Shown here: piece by piece, positions 1 to 12,010 of the stretch
Layout: the number at the start of each line of letters is the position of its first letter
Numbering within the stretch: position 1 is the first letter of the stretch
NCBI RefSeq assembly: GCF_004664715.2
Contig: NC_051071.1
Span: 32,532,337-32,596,336, forward strand
Source: Peromyscus leucopus
Taxonomy: Eukaryota; Chordata; Mammalia; Rodentia; Cricetidae
DNA length: 64,000 nucleotides
Direction of reading: 5' to 3'
The notes under the pieces: generated by a model
The model's input: only the letters and a program-made list of their open reading frames with translations
The model's database searches: none
Told to the model about the DNA's origin: nothing
Translations under genes and position numbers: made by a program

Positions 1-118
1 TTCTCATGTACAGACGTCGATGTCTTCAGCCCTTTTTTTGTATCTCACAACAGATATTGTCTTGGAGTTTTCAGTGGAGCTGTATATCAAGAAGGTCTTC
101 TACAGTCAAGAATTCTGG

Positions 119-617
119 TCCTGGGGATATATTTCAGATACAAAAACGTGTCCAAAGCCCCTAGTTTGATTCCCAGTGTAGATGTAACCGTCCCGGGCTG
201 TGGTGACACACGCCTTTAATCCCAAGAAGTGAGCCTTTAATCCCAGGGAGTGATGGCAAAAACAGAAAGATATATAAGGCATGAAGACCAGAAACTAGAA
301 GCTTTTAGTTGGTTAAGGTTTCAGGCTCTGGAGCAGCAGTTCAGCTGAGATTCATTCTGGATGAGGACTCAGAGGCTTCCAGTCTGAGGAAACAGGATCA
401 GCTGAGGAACTGGCAAGGTGAGGTGGCTGTGGCTTGTTCTGCTTCTCTGACCTTCCAGCATTCACCCCAATAACTGGCCTCAGGTTTGATTTTTATTAAT
501 AAGAACTTTTAAGATTCCTGCTACATCCCAGCACTGCATAAACTTAGCATGGTATGTCATCTGAGCCCTTAGGAGGTAGTGGTAGGAAGATCACAGGTTT
601 AAGGTTATCCTTGGCCC
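119..617 (+). mobile_element. B4/RSINE-like SINE split by an LTR insertion
   Basis: The left part (about 119-176) resembles an ID/B4 head ending GTTTGATTCCCAG. The right part (532 to about 617) continues as a B4 tail with GCCCTTAGGAGG and GGTTTAAGGTTATCC. The two join when the LTR at 177-525 and one copy of TCCCAG are removed. Confidence 0.6.
177..525 (-). mobile_element. Solo LTR of an ERVK-type retrovirus-like element
   Basis: The 349-bp segment begins TGTAGATGTAACC and ends GATTCCTGCTACA in plus reading. It is flanked by a perfect 6-bp target duplication TCCCAG (171-176 and 526-531), the size expected for ERVK integrases. Its minus-strand 3' end, GGTTACATCTACA, is the same as that of the LTR at 10.1-10.6 kb, so I orient it on the minus strand. 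There is no internal coding region. Confidence 0.7.
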
Positions 618-889
618 CATCCTGAAGGACGTGAGCCACTAAGGAAGTGATTCTTTAATATACCAACCTTTAAAGAGGTGCTTAAAGTGATGTTGTACGG
701 GTGCAATGAATGTGCATGGTTTTCTCTTAAGAAGGGGCAATCACGACACAGATGTGGACATGTGAAAACCCAGAGAGAAGACTTGGGGGAGGAGGGGGAT
801 CTCAAACCAAGCAACCTAACACAAAACAGAAGGAAAACTGAAAACCTACTGACCAGAAGTTTGGACTTTCATACTCCAGAATTATAAGA

Positions 890-1520
890 AGACAGTTACC
901 ATTGTTTGGGGTACCCACTCTTGATAGAACGCAAAATCTAGGGTCTCAAGGGTGCCCCAAGAACCCAGACTCCAGTCCAGTTGATGCAACAGCACAAGGT
1001 TTTTATTGAAGTGACTGTACAGACGGGCTACTCTTGTCCTGAGAGCAAGAGTCCCATCTTACTGCAGCCACATGGGGGCTTTTAAAGGAAAAACCCACAA
1101 AAGCCATAAGATTACAATTCCCATACAATTTCGTTTCACAAAATCATGGTCTGATCACAGAGTGGGTACAGTCACGTCCGCATGTACATTCTTCCTGAAA
1201 CCTCAAGGGGAGTATCAGGGCAGGAGTGGAGTTTACACAAAGGTCACAGTGGTCCTTCCTGGAACACTTGCAACTATCCCAGTCACAGTTGAGCATATCT
1301 CTTAACAGAAATCTTTTTACATTGTTTCATTGTTACAGGGGTGGTTGAATAATGATTGAGTCAGTTTGCCCTTGGAACTAGACTTTTAGTTTCTCATTTC
1401 CTGGGGCTTGGGGGTGTAAGCCTGAAAGGTTAGGGTCTTTCACTCTGTGGTCTTAGCAGAGTGCTGCCCTGCCAATTGCTCAGAGGGAACTGCTGGAAAC
1501 AGAGAAGGGAGCATAAGCCT
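890..1520 (-). mobile_element. Probable ERV LTR remnant
   Basis: The minus strand carries CAATAAAAACCTTGTGCTG, a likely LTR polyadenylation signal, followed by a U5-like stretch. This resembles rodent RMER/RLTR sequences. Boundaries and family are uncertain. The 77-codon ORF inside it is not recognisable. Confidence 0.4.
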
Positions 1521-1580
1521 TCACAAGAATCAGCGGAAATCCTCACAGTGGCTCCCAGAAGTTACTCCTTCCTCCCTGGG

Positions 1581-1884
1581 TTATAGTTTGAATGAGAAAT
1601 GTCCCTATAGGCTCATGTATTAAATGTTTGATCCTGAATTGATGGTATGGTCCAGGAAAGTTATGGAATTTAGGATGTGGAGCCTTGATGGAGGAAGTCC
1701 GTCATATATAACCTCACCCTGCTTCCTGTTTTTGTGTGCTTCCTGAGATGGTTGCCTCTTGCCGCCCCTTCTTTGCCATTATGGACCAACCCTCTGCAAC
1801 CATAAGCCAAAATAAATTCTTTCTTCCATACACTGCACTTGACCATGGTATTTTATCACAGCAACAAAGAGTCACTAAACACTG
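1581..1884 (+). mobile_element. MaLR (ORR1/MT-like) LTR
   Basis: It starts near TATAGTTTGAATGAGAAATG and ends with AAGCCAAAATAAATTC, then TTTTATCACAGCAACA, the typical 3' part of rodent MaLR LTRs. Confidence 0.65.
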
Positions 1885-4585
1885 AGATATGATTTTCTTA
1901 ATACAAAGCAAAGGATCCATAGACTTGTGTAATAGTCACATATGAAAGTGCTGCTGTTGGATAAGAAGTTAAACTTGTGCTCCAGATGCTTCAGTTCCTC
2001 ACTCAGTGACCAGAATATTGAAGCATGGTTTCATAATGACGACATCTTCAGGAGAGACTTTTAACAGTCTTCTCTGGAGTATTTGTGAAACCCAGAACAT
2101 CAGAAGTATTGTCAGTAAACTTCCAATTACCTTAAAGTGATGCTCACTTTCAGTAAGTACCCCTCCTAGGAGCTCGCATTTTCTGACACAAACTTGTACT
2201 TCCAGCTACTCCTGAGGTTGAGGTGGGTGGACAAGTTGGAGGATAGCCTGGGCTATGCAGAGACTTCATGATTTAAAAATCAAATAAAAAAATCAGCATC
2301 CTCCACCACCTATTCTGAGAACTCCCAAGTCACATTCCAGTGCCTTACTCAATACCATGAGCAGAGGTGGTAGACATCGGTATTATTCATAAATAATTTT
2401 CCCATGCCTCTTCCTGAGGGAGGAGTACACGTCTCTATCATGTGGAGCCCATGTGACTTGCTCTAACAGAATGAGATGTGAAAAGATGAAAGGTTTTGGG
2501 CTTGAAGATCAAGGATAATGCTGGACTGCCATTTTAAAAGAGATCTATTAGAGTAGACATTAATACCAGTAACAGTTAACAGCCTGTCAGGGGAGAGTTC
2601 AACCCTATGTGGTGGAGTGGGAATCTTTTCTTAAAGTTTTCTATGGGAAAGTGGGTGGGAAGGAGACTGGAAAGTTTCCTTCAGCAGTTGTCTTTGCTAG
2701 GGGTCATCAGTGAGTGTTCAGTCACAGAATGTTAGGTGGCCAATAAAAAAATCTCTCCTGGACACCTACTACTATCGCCGCTCTAGCCAACAGAGCTAGG
2801 AAGGCAGGAATCTGGAAATGAAATCCTGTAGTCTCGGAAATCAATTTAGTTTCATTTTCGGAATTATCACAGTTCAACCAAAACAGGAACTTCTCAAAAT
2901 GGCATGATCATAGCTATCAAGATGCCGTGTTTGTTGCTCCTGAAAAGAGGCTCTGAGGGTCAGTGTGAGCTCTCCTGCCTCCTAGGGCACACAACCATGG
3001 ACTGACATGGGACATGAAGCATCTTATACCCTTGAGTGAAGACACTGAAAAACAAAAAAACAAAAGAAAAAAAGCCCTTACTAGCTTTTGGGTGTGCCCC
3101 ATGAGTGAATATGAACACAGTAATTTTAAAGCTGTTAAAGTTTCTAGTTTGTTTAGGAATGCACCCTGAGCTAGTCACCCTGATGGGGTAAACAAGATAA
3201 ACAGAGATCACCCTAAACATATGAGGAAACTCCCTAGAATGAGATTTAGACACCCAGATCAGCAGAAAAATACCCGGAGGGCAATCAACAAAAGATGAAA
3301 ATGTAAGGAAAAAGTCGATATATTTAGATATAGGAAAACAAAACAATAACAAGTTACTCTGGTAATGGTTAATACTGTCTGTCAGCTTGTCAAGCTCCAG
3401 AATCACATGAGACAAACCACTGGGCATGTCTGTGAGAGAGTAGTGAGATTGAGATTCTAAATGAGAACAGCACCATTCCATGGGCTGGAGTCCAAGACTG
3501 AATTAGAAAGAGAGCAGAGTCCCAGCATTCTGTTTCCCGACTGTGGACACAATATGACCAACCACCTCACACTCCTGATACCATGATGGGTGGTACATCA
3601 AATCTGAGTCAAAATTTTCTCTTCTAAGCTGATATTGTTTGGATATTTTGTCACAATCATGACAAACAATGGATACAGCTAATTTTGTAAAGGAAAAATA
3701 CTTAGACCAAAAACAGAGTTGGAAGTAAAAACAATATTATAAAAGTATAAAATTTCTGTGGAAGAAGTAAAAGGCCTTTACATTAGTTAAGTCAGGAAGA
3801 AAAGGCGTTGGAAATGAGACAGGAAAGAAAATGAGGGGACCAAATCAAAAGGCCAACAGCTTACAAAAAGGCTGTGGGGGAAAACAAGTACCCCCAGAAG
3901 ATGGTGAGGGAGGAAACCACAACTAAAAAAGCCAGACATTTTCTTTCTGAACAGAAGGACGTGAATTTCAAAGTCTGAAGAGGATATGGAGTTCCCCAAA
4001 TAGAGAGGAAATGGGCATTGAAATTCTAGAAAGCAGAGAACACCAAAGACCTGGCAATTGGAAGAAAGCTGGCTTTCTCAGGCAGAACAATATGGAAGGA
4101 GGGGGAGAAACCTTATCTTCTGGCTTTGAGGACCTCAAGTTCTGTGACATCTCCTTTTCAACAGAGAATTGAGCTCTCACTTTGCTCACTGAGGCAGAAG
4201 ATGAAGAACCAGTCTTTTCCCCACATTCAAAATGGAATAAGAAGGGTGGAGGCAGGGTCCTCCCCCATCTCCAGGGTTGCTTTTCTTGTTGATATTTTGT
4301 TTTGTTCTTGGAACACTTCATTTTTGGCAAGAAACTAGCTTACCTTGCAACAGATGTTAAGAAGAACACGTTTATTGCTGCCATTCATTTTATACACTCC
4401 TGATTACCTGTAGGACCAAAAGGCTGAGCAGCATAGACTACTGTGGACTAGCACAGGATTCTAATTTTTCTTTTCTTCTTGGTTTTAGATAGGCAAGGCA
4501 TTTACAAGATCTCCAAAACCATACTATTTAAATAGAAAAGCCTTATTTCTAATCTGCCTTCCCTCATCTTCTTCTCCCCTATACC
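1885..4585. other. Intergenic DNA, no gene
   Basis: Mostly unique-looking AT-rich DNA. A short B1-like fragment lies at about 2198-2285 (+) and a degraded MaLR 3' segment at about 3360-3670 (+) with TTTTGTCACAATCATGACAA. ORFs here, including one of 173 codons on the minus strand (2960-3481), have no recognisable domain or codon pattern. Confidence 0.5.
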
Positions 4586-4589
4586 TACA

Positions 4590-4765
4590 GGTAAATATAT
4601 ATATATATATAGTTATATATATATAGTTATATATATAGTTATATATAGTTATATATAGTTATATAGTTATATAGTTACAGATATATATGGTTATATATAG
4701 TTATATATAGATTTTTATGTATAGTTATATATAATGTAATATATTTCATATATGTATATGAAGAA
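4590..4765. repeat. AT-rich simple repeat, TATAGTTATATA-type units
   Basis: An array of TATATAGTTATA-like units of varying length, imperfect and almost wholly A/T. It probably arose from a (TA)n microsatellite with recurrent GTT interruptions. Confidence 0.85.
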
Positions 4766-5148
4766 TCCAGAGTATGCCACAAGACATATCATATGTGTAT
4801 ATATATACACCTTTATACAGATGTGCACAAGTTATATATAGATACACACACAAACACATGCAAATACGTACATGTTGTCATCTCTGCTTGGTTCCAGTAA
4901 ACCCATGGACACCAACATACATAAATGTTCAACTCAACTCCATTATTCAAAATGACAGTGTTTGTATAGAATACATTTATGTCATTCCAAACACTTTGAT
5001 TTCTCTCTAGTTTACTTATAATACCTAATAAAATACAAATAGTTGTCACATTGAATATCAAGGGACTAAATAGGAAAATGTCTGTATATTTTTTATTTGT
5101 TGTTGCTTCAGTCAGTAGATTAGGGGTTCTCAGACATGGAGGGCTAAT

Positions 5149-5161
5149 TGATGTGTGTGTA

Positions 5162-5234
<73 letters not shown>
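5149..5234 (+). repeat. Compound (TG)n(AG)n microsatellite
   Basis: About 15 TG units pass directly into about 25 GA units. Confidence 0.95.
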
Positions 5235-5237
<3 letters not shown>

Positions 5238-5639
5238 TTAGTGCACAGAAGTAAACACTTTGCCTTTTTCGTTGAATAATAGACCCATCATTTCAATACA
5301 AGGAGACAAGCCTCATTATTTTTGGATGACTATAACACTAGAACTTTTTTGCTACTATATGCCTTCTTTAAACAGTTCTTTTTGCCAGAAATTCAGGCTG
5401 ATTTTATTCCTGGCTTTTCTGAAAGTTCCTCATCAAATTTCCTTGTGCACAAGGCATTCTTATTTATCATACACAAGTACTATATGTGAATTCTAAGGAA
5501 TGAGATTTCTGGATTAAAGGCTAAATGTGAGTATAACTTTGGAAGATACAATGAAACTTTCCTCTTAACAAATGGTATCATTGTTCATTATCACTAGTGA
5601 CAAATGAGTAATGAAGGATTTTGTTTTTAAATAAACTTA

Positions 5640-5960
5640 TTTTTGAGTGTGTGCACTGATAGGGGTGTGCGCGCGCGTACATGCAGGTGTGGTGTGGGCA
5701 AAAACCAATTGCCCTCTGTATTGTTTATTTGTTTGTCTGTTTAGAACAAGGTTGCTCACTGAACCCAGTGCTCCCTGGAGCCAACTAGCCAGCCACAAGC
5801 TCAGGCATCCTCTCAGCATCTCCCATGCTGAGATTTCTGGTGCACATCACTACATAAAACTGATTTTTAAACACATGCCAAGGATCCAGACTCAGGCCCT
5901 CATGCTCGTGCTGCAAGCACTTTAGTGACTGAGGCGTCTCCTCAGCAGCCCATCCCCCAT
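5640..5960 (-). mobile_element. tRNA-derived SINE (RSINE/B3-like), old copy
   Basis: The right end reads GCACTTTAGTGACTGAGGCG and CAGCAGCCCATCCCC, which is the reverse complement of a SINE head (GGGCTG..ATGGCTCAG). An imperfect tail lies near 5640. Confidence 0.5.
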
Positions 5961-7074
5961 AAGCTTGTTTATGGTTTAAAAATGCAGATCGCCATATGAA
6001 ACACTTTTAATTATATAATAGCCAGGAAGGATTTGGACTTTAAAGAGACCGTGCAGATGATAAGGGCAGCTAGCTATCGAGAGCATAATGCAAGCAGGTC
6101 GGTTATATAATCTCAATAATCTGCCTGGTATAACTAGCTGTTTTCATATGACTAATTACTCTTTTGTTTAATGAGGATTATCCACCCACACTGCAGTTCA
6201 GAGTCTTTTAAATCAATCCTCCAGATCTCAAAATCTTTGCCTTCCTCAGATCTTACTGCCTAGACAGTGGCTGCTCTTGACTGCCTGCTGGTCACATGCT
6301 AAAGGAACACTGGGGCCACCTTGGTACATAGATAGAAAAGACAGTTTGTTGTGGGTTATTTCCACTAACAGCAGCACCAACACATCTCTATGTAGCATTG
6401 CTTATCAACCACACACTCTTATGTGCCTGTGCTAATAACTGCAAATGCTGCAGGGCAAACTTTCTAAATGCATTGTTTTGAAACGATCGTTGTATAAGTT
6501 TAATTCATCTTCAAAGTGGCTTTATAAGGAAAATGTCGTCAGTATTTCTCCCCTCCAGACAGCAAAAGACATCATGAGCTTGAGTATCTTGCTTTTGGTC
6601 TCAGAAACAAAAGTAGAAGACTTGGAGTGTGAATGCCTACAGTTCTCTGACCCTTGACAATCATGAAACGTAGGTAAAGAGGGTCTTACATATACTAATT
6701 CCACAGACATGCAAACTCACTTTCAAGGAGATCAGAGGATTTGCCCAGCATCCTCTAGCTAATGAAATGATGGTCGGAGGAGGAGCTAATTCCTGCTTCT
6801 TCTTGCGATGTTAAGTCTTGTCACTAGTGCTGACTTATCTGTCAGACTCTGAAGATGATAGCAGACAGCAATAACATTCAATTGTTAGAACTAACTGCAT
6901 ACCAATTACACTTTCATTTTCTAGGATAAAGATGATCTTCAATGCAGAAAAGCAATCCACTAGAAAATTCCGGGTCCAAAGAACGAATACCCAGTCTGAC
7001 TTTAATTCTCATCACTTCGGGTGGATTCTGTGTGAGAATTATTTATAGCCTGTTTGTTTAAAGACAAAAGAAAA
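5961..7074. other. Intergenic DNA, nothing recognised
   Basis: Unique-looking DNA with no exon, SINE or satellite that I can identify. Small ORFs on both strands are of random length. Confidence 0.5.
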
Positions 7075-7218
7075 GGCAGGCGGTGGGTGGTACATGCCTT
7101 TAATTCCAGCATTTGGGAGACAGAGGCAAGAGGACCGCTAAGTTCAAGGCCAGCCTGGTCTACAGAGCTGGTTCCAGGACAGTCAGGGATACACAGAGAA
7201 ACATTGTCTCAAAAACAA
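7075..7218 (+). mobile_element. B1 SINE
   Basis: It shows GCCTTTAATTCCAGCATTTG, then AAGGCCAGCCTGGTCTACAG, then ACACAGAGAAACATTGTCTC. This is a full-length B1 whose tail grew into the microsatellite that follows. Confidence 0.9.
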
Positions 7219-7220
7219 AA

Positions 7221-7287
<67 letters not shown>

Positions 7288-7370
7288 GAAGGAAGGAAGG
7301 AAGGAAGGAAGGAAGGAAGGAAGGAAGGAAGGAAGGAAGGAAGGGAGAGAGAAAGAAAGAAAGAAAGAAA
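7219..7370 (+). repeat. (GAAA)n(GGAA)n(GAAA)n microsatellite at a B1 tail
   Basis: AAAG units to about 7285, then GGAA units to about 7342, then GAAA again. The tract is pure purine on the plus strand for about 150 bp, and it creates spurious Lys/Glu/Gly ORFs. Confidence 0.95.
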
Positions 7371-7828
7371 ACAGAAAAATTGGTCTATGGCATACACAAA
7401 ATGTTATGATGTCTAAAGAGTTATTGCTTTTTAAAGTACTCAGTTGCTGCTGTTATCTTCTGTCTCTAGGGAAATGTGCTAAACGTGTCCTGAATGTTCA
7501 AAATACATTGACATGGTGAGCTTAGTTCTCAAAGTGCATTGTAAATGGCACACATGGAAGAAGGCTGGCTGAGAATGTCCAACAGTGATGTGAAGACCGA
7601 TGAATCCCAGGCAGCAGAGACCTCTGGGACTGTAGATGCGGTCTGAGTGTGAGCGACTCTGTGGCGATACTGCTAGCTATCCACACACTCTCCACTCTTC
7701 TATTAATAGACCATAACTGCTCTTGCTCAAGGTCACAATGTGTTCCTCTCTCTCTGAGTTTAGGAGTGATGGACGAACTCAAGTTTCTATAAGAAGGGAA
7801 ACTCTTTATAAGAAATAGGTAAGCTCTG

Positions 7829-7857
7829 TTTTTTTTTTTTTTTTTTTTTTTTTTTTT
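7829..7857. repeat. Poly-T tract
   Basis: Twenty-nine consecutive T. Confidence 0.9.
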
Positions 7858-7864
7858 GTAGTTG

Positions 7865-8008
7865 CTTTTTTGTTTTGTTAGATAGGGAAGGGAAATGGAG
7901 GAGAAATGTATCTGGGGGAGAGAGGATGCGTGGGGCACTAGGAGGAGGGGAGGCTGCAGTTGGGACATATTATATGTGAGAAGAATATAAATAAAAAGGA
8001 AAAAATAG
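7865..8008 (+). mobile_element. L1 3' UTR end
   Basis: A G-rich stretch (GGAGGAGGGGAGGCTGCAGT) followed by AATATAAATAAAAAGG resembles the 3' end of rodent L1. Confidence 0.5.
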
Positions 8009-8009
8009 A

Positions 8010-9295
8010 TAAGCTATCCATAGCCTCCATCTTTCTTTCTCTCCTCTTATGGTTTCAATATGGCTTGTTTCCTCAGACCTAGTGTGAAAGCAAAGTCATT
8101 AATGGAGCAGTGTGGGTTGTTATTGGGATAATGGTAGGCAGTGGCATATAAGGGGTTGTGGATTCTGGATCCTCACAAATACAGGCATGTCTATTTCAAC
8201 TGAATGCCCCTGATAGCCAGGCTGTTAGTAAGACTGAGTTCATACAAATAAGACTTAACATCATGCTTTGCTGATACAAAACACAACTCTCACTCCAAAG
8301 GGAACTGAGTGGTTATTCTCTGTCAGTTACGAGAATGACCCAAGAGCACAGACTCAGACTGTACCTAATGACATGTTCAAGCATTACCCAAATGCTTGTG
8401 TAAACTTTTAAAGTCACAGAACAAACAACAGACACATATTAGTGCATTTACTAAATACATCTGTGAAGACCTCAGGTAGGCAGGTTACAGCAATGCCACG
8501 AAATGTCTGCTATCTCTTTGTTTCAGGGGTTGACAGCATCCTTAGCTTTCGGTTGGTGGAAGTCAGTGGTCTGCTGAGATAATACATTTAAAGGTCTTGC
8601 CTGAGAGTTGAAAGGGTGTTAGGCCAGACACAGAAGTTGATGAGACATGACTATTAGGGGTACTAAAGATACCCCAAGATGTTTTGGATCCTAACCAAAC
8701 TCTCCACAACCACAGAATCTCCAATTGGTCCATCTGTCTGTAGAATCTGCAACAGAAGGGGCCGGTTCTGAGCGGGAACTTCAACTCAAACCTCCTCTCC
8801 TTGTCATGTGCTCACTTCTTCCTCCTTTTTTTCTGACATAAATTGATGTAGCATAAGTCACTCATTAGCTGTGGCTGCTTGACCTTGAATTTCCAAGCCT
8901 CCAGAATAAAGAGTGAAAAGGGGGGGAAAAGGTTTTTTGTTTGTTTGTTTGTTTTTATAAATTATCTGGGTTCGGAGACTTCTGCTGTCTTCAAGAAAGT
9001 GGCATGTAGGGCACTCTGGATGATGGGCAGGAGTAAGGTTGAGATCCAATAGCACACACAATCAAATGTGGCTGAGGAGACGAATCTCCTGGAAACTCTT
9101 GGGAAAGTTCCTCAGGCTCACTGAAGGGCTTTGGCATCATTGTGTCATTTTTCTTGTGAAAGAAAAGGTAGATGAGTATAATAACACCTATTTTTCTCAT
9201 GAAAGTCACTGCATTGACCCATGAACCCCCTTCCAAAAGAAATATGAGAAGAAAATACATCAACCTTGCATATCCCCTGTTAAATTCTTATTTAA
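8010..9295. other. Intergenic DNA, nothing recognised
   Basis: No gene, SINE or LTR that I can support. Contains a short (GTTT)n run near 8938-8956. Confidence 0.45.
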
Positions 9296-9299
9296 AAAA

Positions 9300-9500
9300 A
9301 AAAAACCAAGTTTCATGGCTGAGAGTTTCAGTGTGATGTTAGAATTCCATAAAGAGACTGGCAGGAGGATCACTGGGTTAACTGGTCACCAGTCTAGCTC
9401 TTGGTTCAATGAGAGACCCTGTCTCAAGGGTGAGAGTGACAGGGAAGGACACCTAACATCCTCTCTGGCTCTGTGAGGCCATATACATACATGCAAATAT
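9300..9500 (+). mobile_element. RSINE1/B4-like SINE fragment
   Basis: TCAATGAGAGACCCTGTCTC followed by GAGTGACAGGGAAGGACACC matches the tail of RSINE1/B4 elements. It leads into the CA microsatellite. Confidence 0.5.
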
Positions 9501-9550
9501 CACACAGACACAGACACAGACACAGACATAGACACAGACACACAGACACA

Positions 9551-9590
<40 letters not shown>

Positions 9591-9600
9591 CACGCACGCA
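9501..9600 (+). repeat. (CACAGA)n(CA)n microsatellite
   Basis: CAGACA units followed by pure CA units and CACG variants. Confidence 0.95.
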
Positions 9601-10118
9601 TGCTAAGTAAAACTTGTAGAAGTAGAAAGAATGGTCATTCTCTGGGACAGAGTAGGACATGGTGGAATGGAGATAGCTGTGGGTATAAAATTACTTTCAA
9701 ATAGGAGGAATGTGTTAATGGTGTTCTAATGCACAGCAAGGTGACTGTGTTTACCTTTTCCATCTTATCCATCATTGGGGTAGGGAGTACAGAGATACTC
9801 AATTGTGATTTTCCTTATTGTTGGTACTGCTGTCATTTTCTATAGTACTTCAGAAACCAATTTCATTAAAACTCCTAAAGAAATTTTCAGTTGCCCTCAG
9901 GGAGGGCTGAAACTATACACTTTTTTCCCATCACCCTCCACACGCCAGGTTCTTTTCTGGGTGACAATGAACACCTGCTATTCCAGCCCAGCCCTCCTCC
10001 CGCTGATGCTTGCTCCTTCATGATGTAGTGGTTTATTGTGTGCTGACACCCCTTTGCTCATTAGACTTCACCAGCTCTTTGAGGATAGGGTGTGTGTATG
10101 TGGTTGTCATCATATATG

Positions 10119-10604
10119 TGTAGATGTAACCAATCGAATTTTATATATCATATATGTGTAGATGTAACCAATCGAATTGCCCATGTTGGGCGCCAGATGT
10201 AGATGTAACCAATCGTCTTATTAAAATAAGAAACACAGAGTCAATGTAAAAGAGAAAGCCGAGAGGTCAGAGCTCAGAGATAAAATCTTACCTCCTGCAG
10301 TGCTCCTAGCTTCCCCGAGAGAGCTACTTCCTGTTTGTCTGTGTTTAAATAGTCTTTCTGTTCTGCCTTCTCATTGGTTGTAAACCCAACCACATGACTG
10401 CCTCATCACTGCCTGTAAGCACCGCCCTCCAGGTCTTAAAGGCATATGTCTCCAATACTGGCTGTATCCCTGAACACACAGAAATCTACCTAGCTCTTCT
10501 AACCACCACGCTCTTGCTATGGCTCTAATAGCTCTGACCTCAGGGCAACTTTATTTATTAACATAAAATTAAAATCACATTTCAGTACAAATAAAATATC
10601 ACCA
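10119..10604 (-). mobile_element. Collapsed ERVK-type element: one LTR, a PBS relic and two extra LTR ends
   Basis: Read on the minus strand, an LTR starts TGGTGATATTTTATT (10604). It has a TATTTAAA box near 10346 and ends GGTTACATCTACA (10198). Directly after comes TGGCGCCCAACATGGGC, a primer-binding-site-like sequence for a tRNA-Lys type. The LTR end then recurs twice more (at about 10170-10157 and 10132-10119). Almost all internal sequence and most of the second LTR are missing, and no viral coding region is present. The flanks are TATATG-type and AT-rich, so the target duplication is ambiguous. Confidence 0.6.
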
Positions 10605-10749
10605 TATATATGAACTGTTAATGTTGGCTAATGAATGAATAAATGGAAACATCAATGCATTGACAGAGGATATTTAGGAAACTTGAAAAACAAAACCAAA
10701 AAGACAGAGATTGACCTAAAATGGATTTTTATTGAGGACCAGGATGGTG

Positions 10750-10790
10750 AGGAGGAGGATGATGATGGTGATGATAATGATGATACAATA
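10750..10790 (+). repeat. (GAT/GAG)n trinucleotide repeat
   Basis: GAGGAGGATGATGATGGTGA and further GAT units. It encodes a spurious acidic ORF. Confidence 0.8.
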
Positions 10791-10934
10791 TCCAGTGTCA
10801 TCTTTAGATCATCTGACTCAAGCAAAAGATTGACTATGGAGAGTGTAACAATGGGTTCTTTACTCAACTAACTGCCAATATTGAAAAGTTGTTACAGCTG
10901 ATCTGGGCATATGTAAAGCTGACTTTTCTATTGT

Positions 10935-11070
10935 TTGAGGCATGATCCTATGTAGCACAGACTGGTCTCAAACTCACTATGCAGGTAAGGATGATTTTGT
11001 ACTTCTGATTCTCCTGTCTCCATTTCCCAAGTATTGTGATTGCAAGTATATACTACCATGCCCAGTCCAA
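10935..11070 (-). mobile_element. Diverged B1-like SINE
   Basis: CACAGACTGGTCTCAAACTC, then TCTCCATTTCCCAAGTATTG, then ACTACCATGCCCAGTCC is the reverse complement of a B1. Confidence 0.6.
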
Positions 11071-11379
11071 ACTGACTTCCTTTAGTCATCAAAGTTATTC
11101 AGGAACATGGGAAAACTTAGACAAACCGATGAGTCAATACAGAATTTCCTGATGGGCAGAGGTTTGGTAACCTGTCAACCGTCTTCATGTTCAAACACAT
11201 TCAATATGCTTGATTGCTCGGTATTTCCCTCTACATTTCCTAAACAGGGAAGTTTCTATAATTTGAGAATCATCTGTAGAACAATAGTCCTCCAATGGGA
11301 CATCTGACTCATCCTTCTATGTCAGAGCACTGTGATTCTGTGAACAGTGATACATGAATTGACAAACTCTTGGAAATGA

Positions 11380-11630
11380 TGATGAACCTGCCACCATGCT
11401 CCGAAGCAGCTGCTGATGCACATCACTGATACATGCACTAGCAAGCAGGCATTCATCCTTCTCTGTTTCATGATGGATGTGACATGACCAGCTCTTTCGA
11501 GATCCTGCTGCCTTGACTTTGCCACCAGGATGGACTATCCCTTGAACTGGAAGCCAAAATAAACCATTTCTCCTTTAAGGTGTTTTTTTGTCAGAGTATT
11601 TTATCACAGTGACAGGAGAAAAATAAGGAA
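11380..11630 (+). mobile_element. MaLR LTR 3' half
   Basis: GGAAGCCAAAATAAACCATT, then TTTTATCACAGTGACAGGAG is the standard 3' end of a rodent MaLR LTR. Confidence 0.55.
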
Positions 11631-11871
11631 ATGACATTCTGTTGGCTCATGATACTGCAAAGAATCCAAGTTCAGGCTTGGCTAGGTCCCGGGACTCACA
11701 CTATTAATATGGTCATAGAATTAGAGAACGATATCACTTCACTCAGCCTCCAAAACAGTTGTTACCAGATTTCCTTCCGGTCCCCCTGGTGTCGTGCCAT
11801 GAGTTTCATTTACTCTAACTGCTCACATGCCTTTCAGACATGTCTGATGGACACTTCCTGCACCTAATTTC

Positions 11872-12010
11872 CTATGGTAGCTGTCAACTTGAAACAACCT
11901 AGAGTCAACTGGAAAGAGAGTCTCATCTTCTGAAAGAACACAGCCTCCAAGAGGACAGCAACTTTATTTCCCCCATGTGAGACCACTGTGAATCTACAGC
12001 CCTGACCAAC
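11872..12010 (+). mobile_element. MaLR (MT-like) LTR 5' fragment
   Basis: TAGCTGTCAACTTGAAACAA, then GAGTCAACTGGAAAGAGAGT resembles the 5' end of MT/ORR1 LTRs. The 3' part is not seen. Confidence 0.4.

Noticed and set aside
2960..3481. 173-codon minus-strand ORF
   Set aside because: No domain, runs into a MaLR remnant, and has no splice or promoter context.
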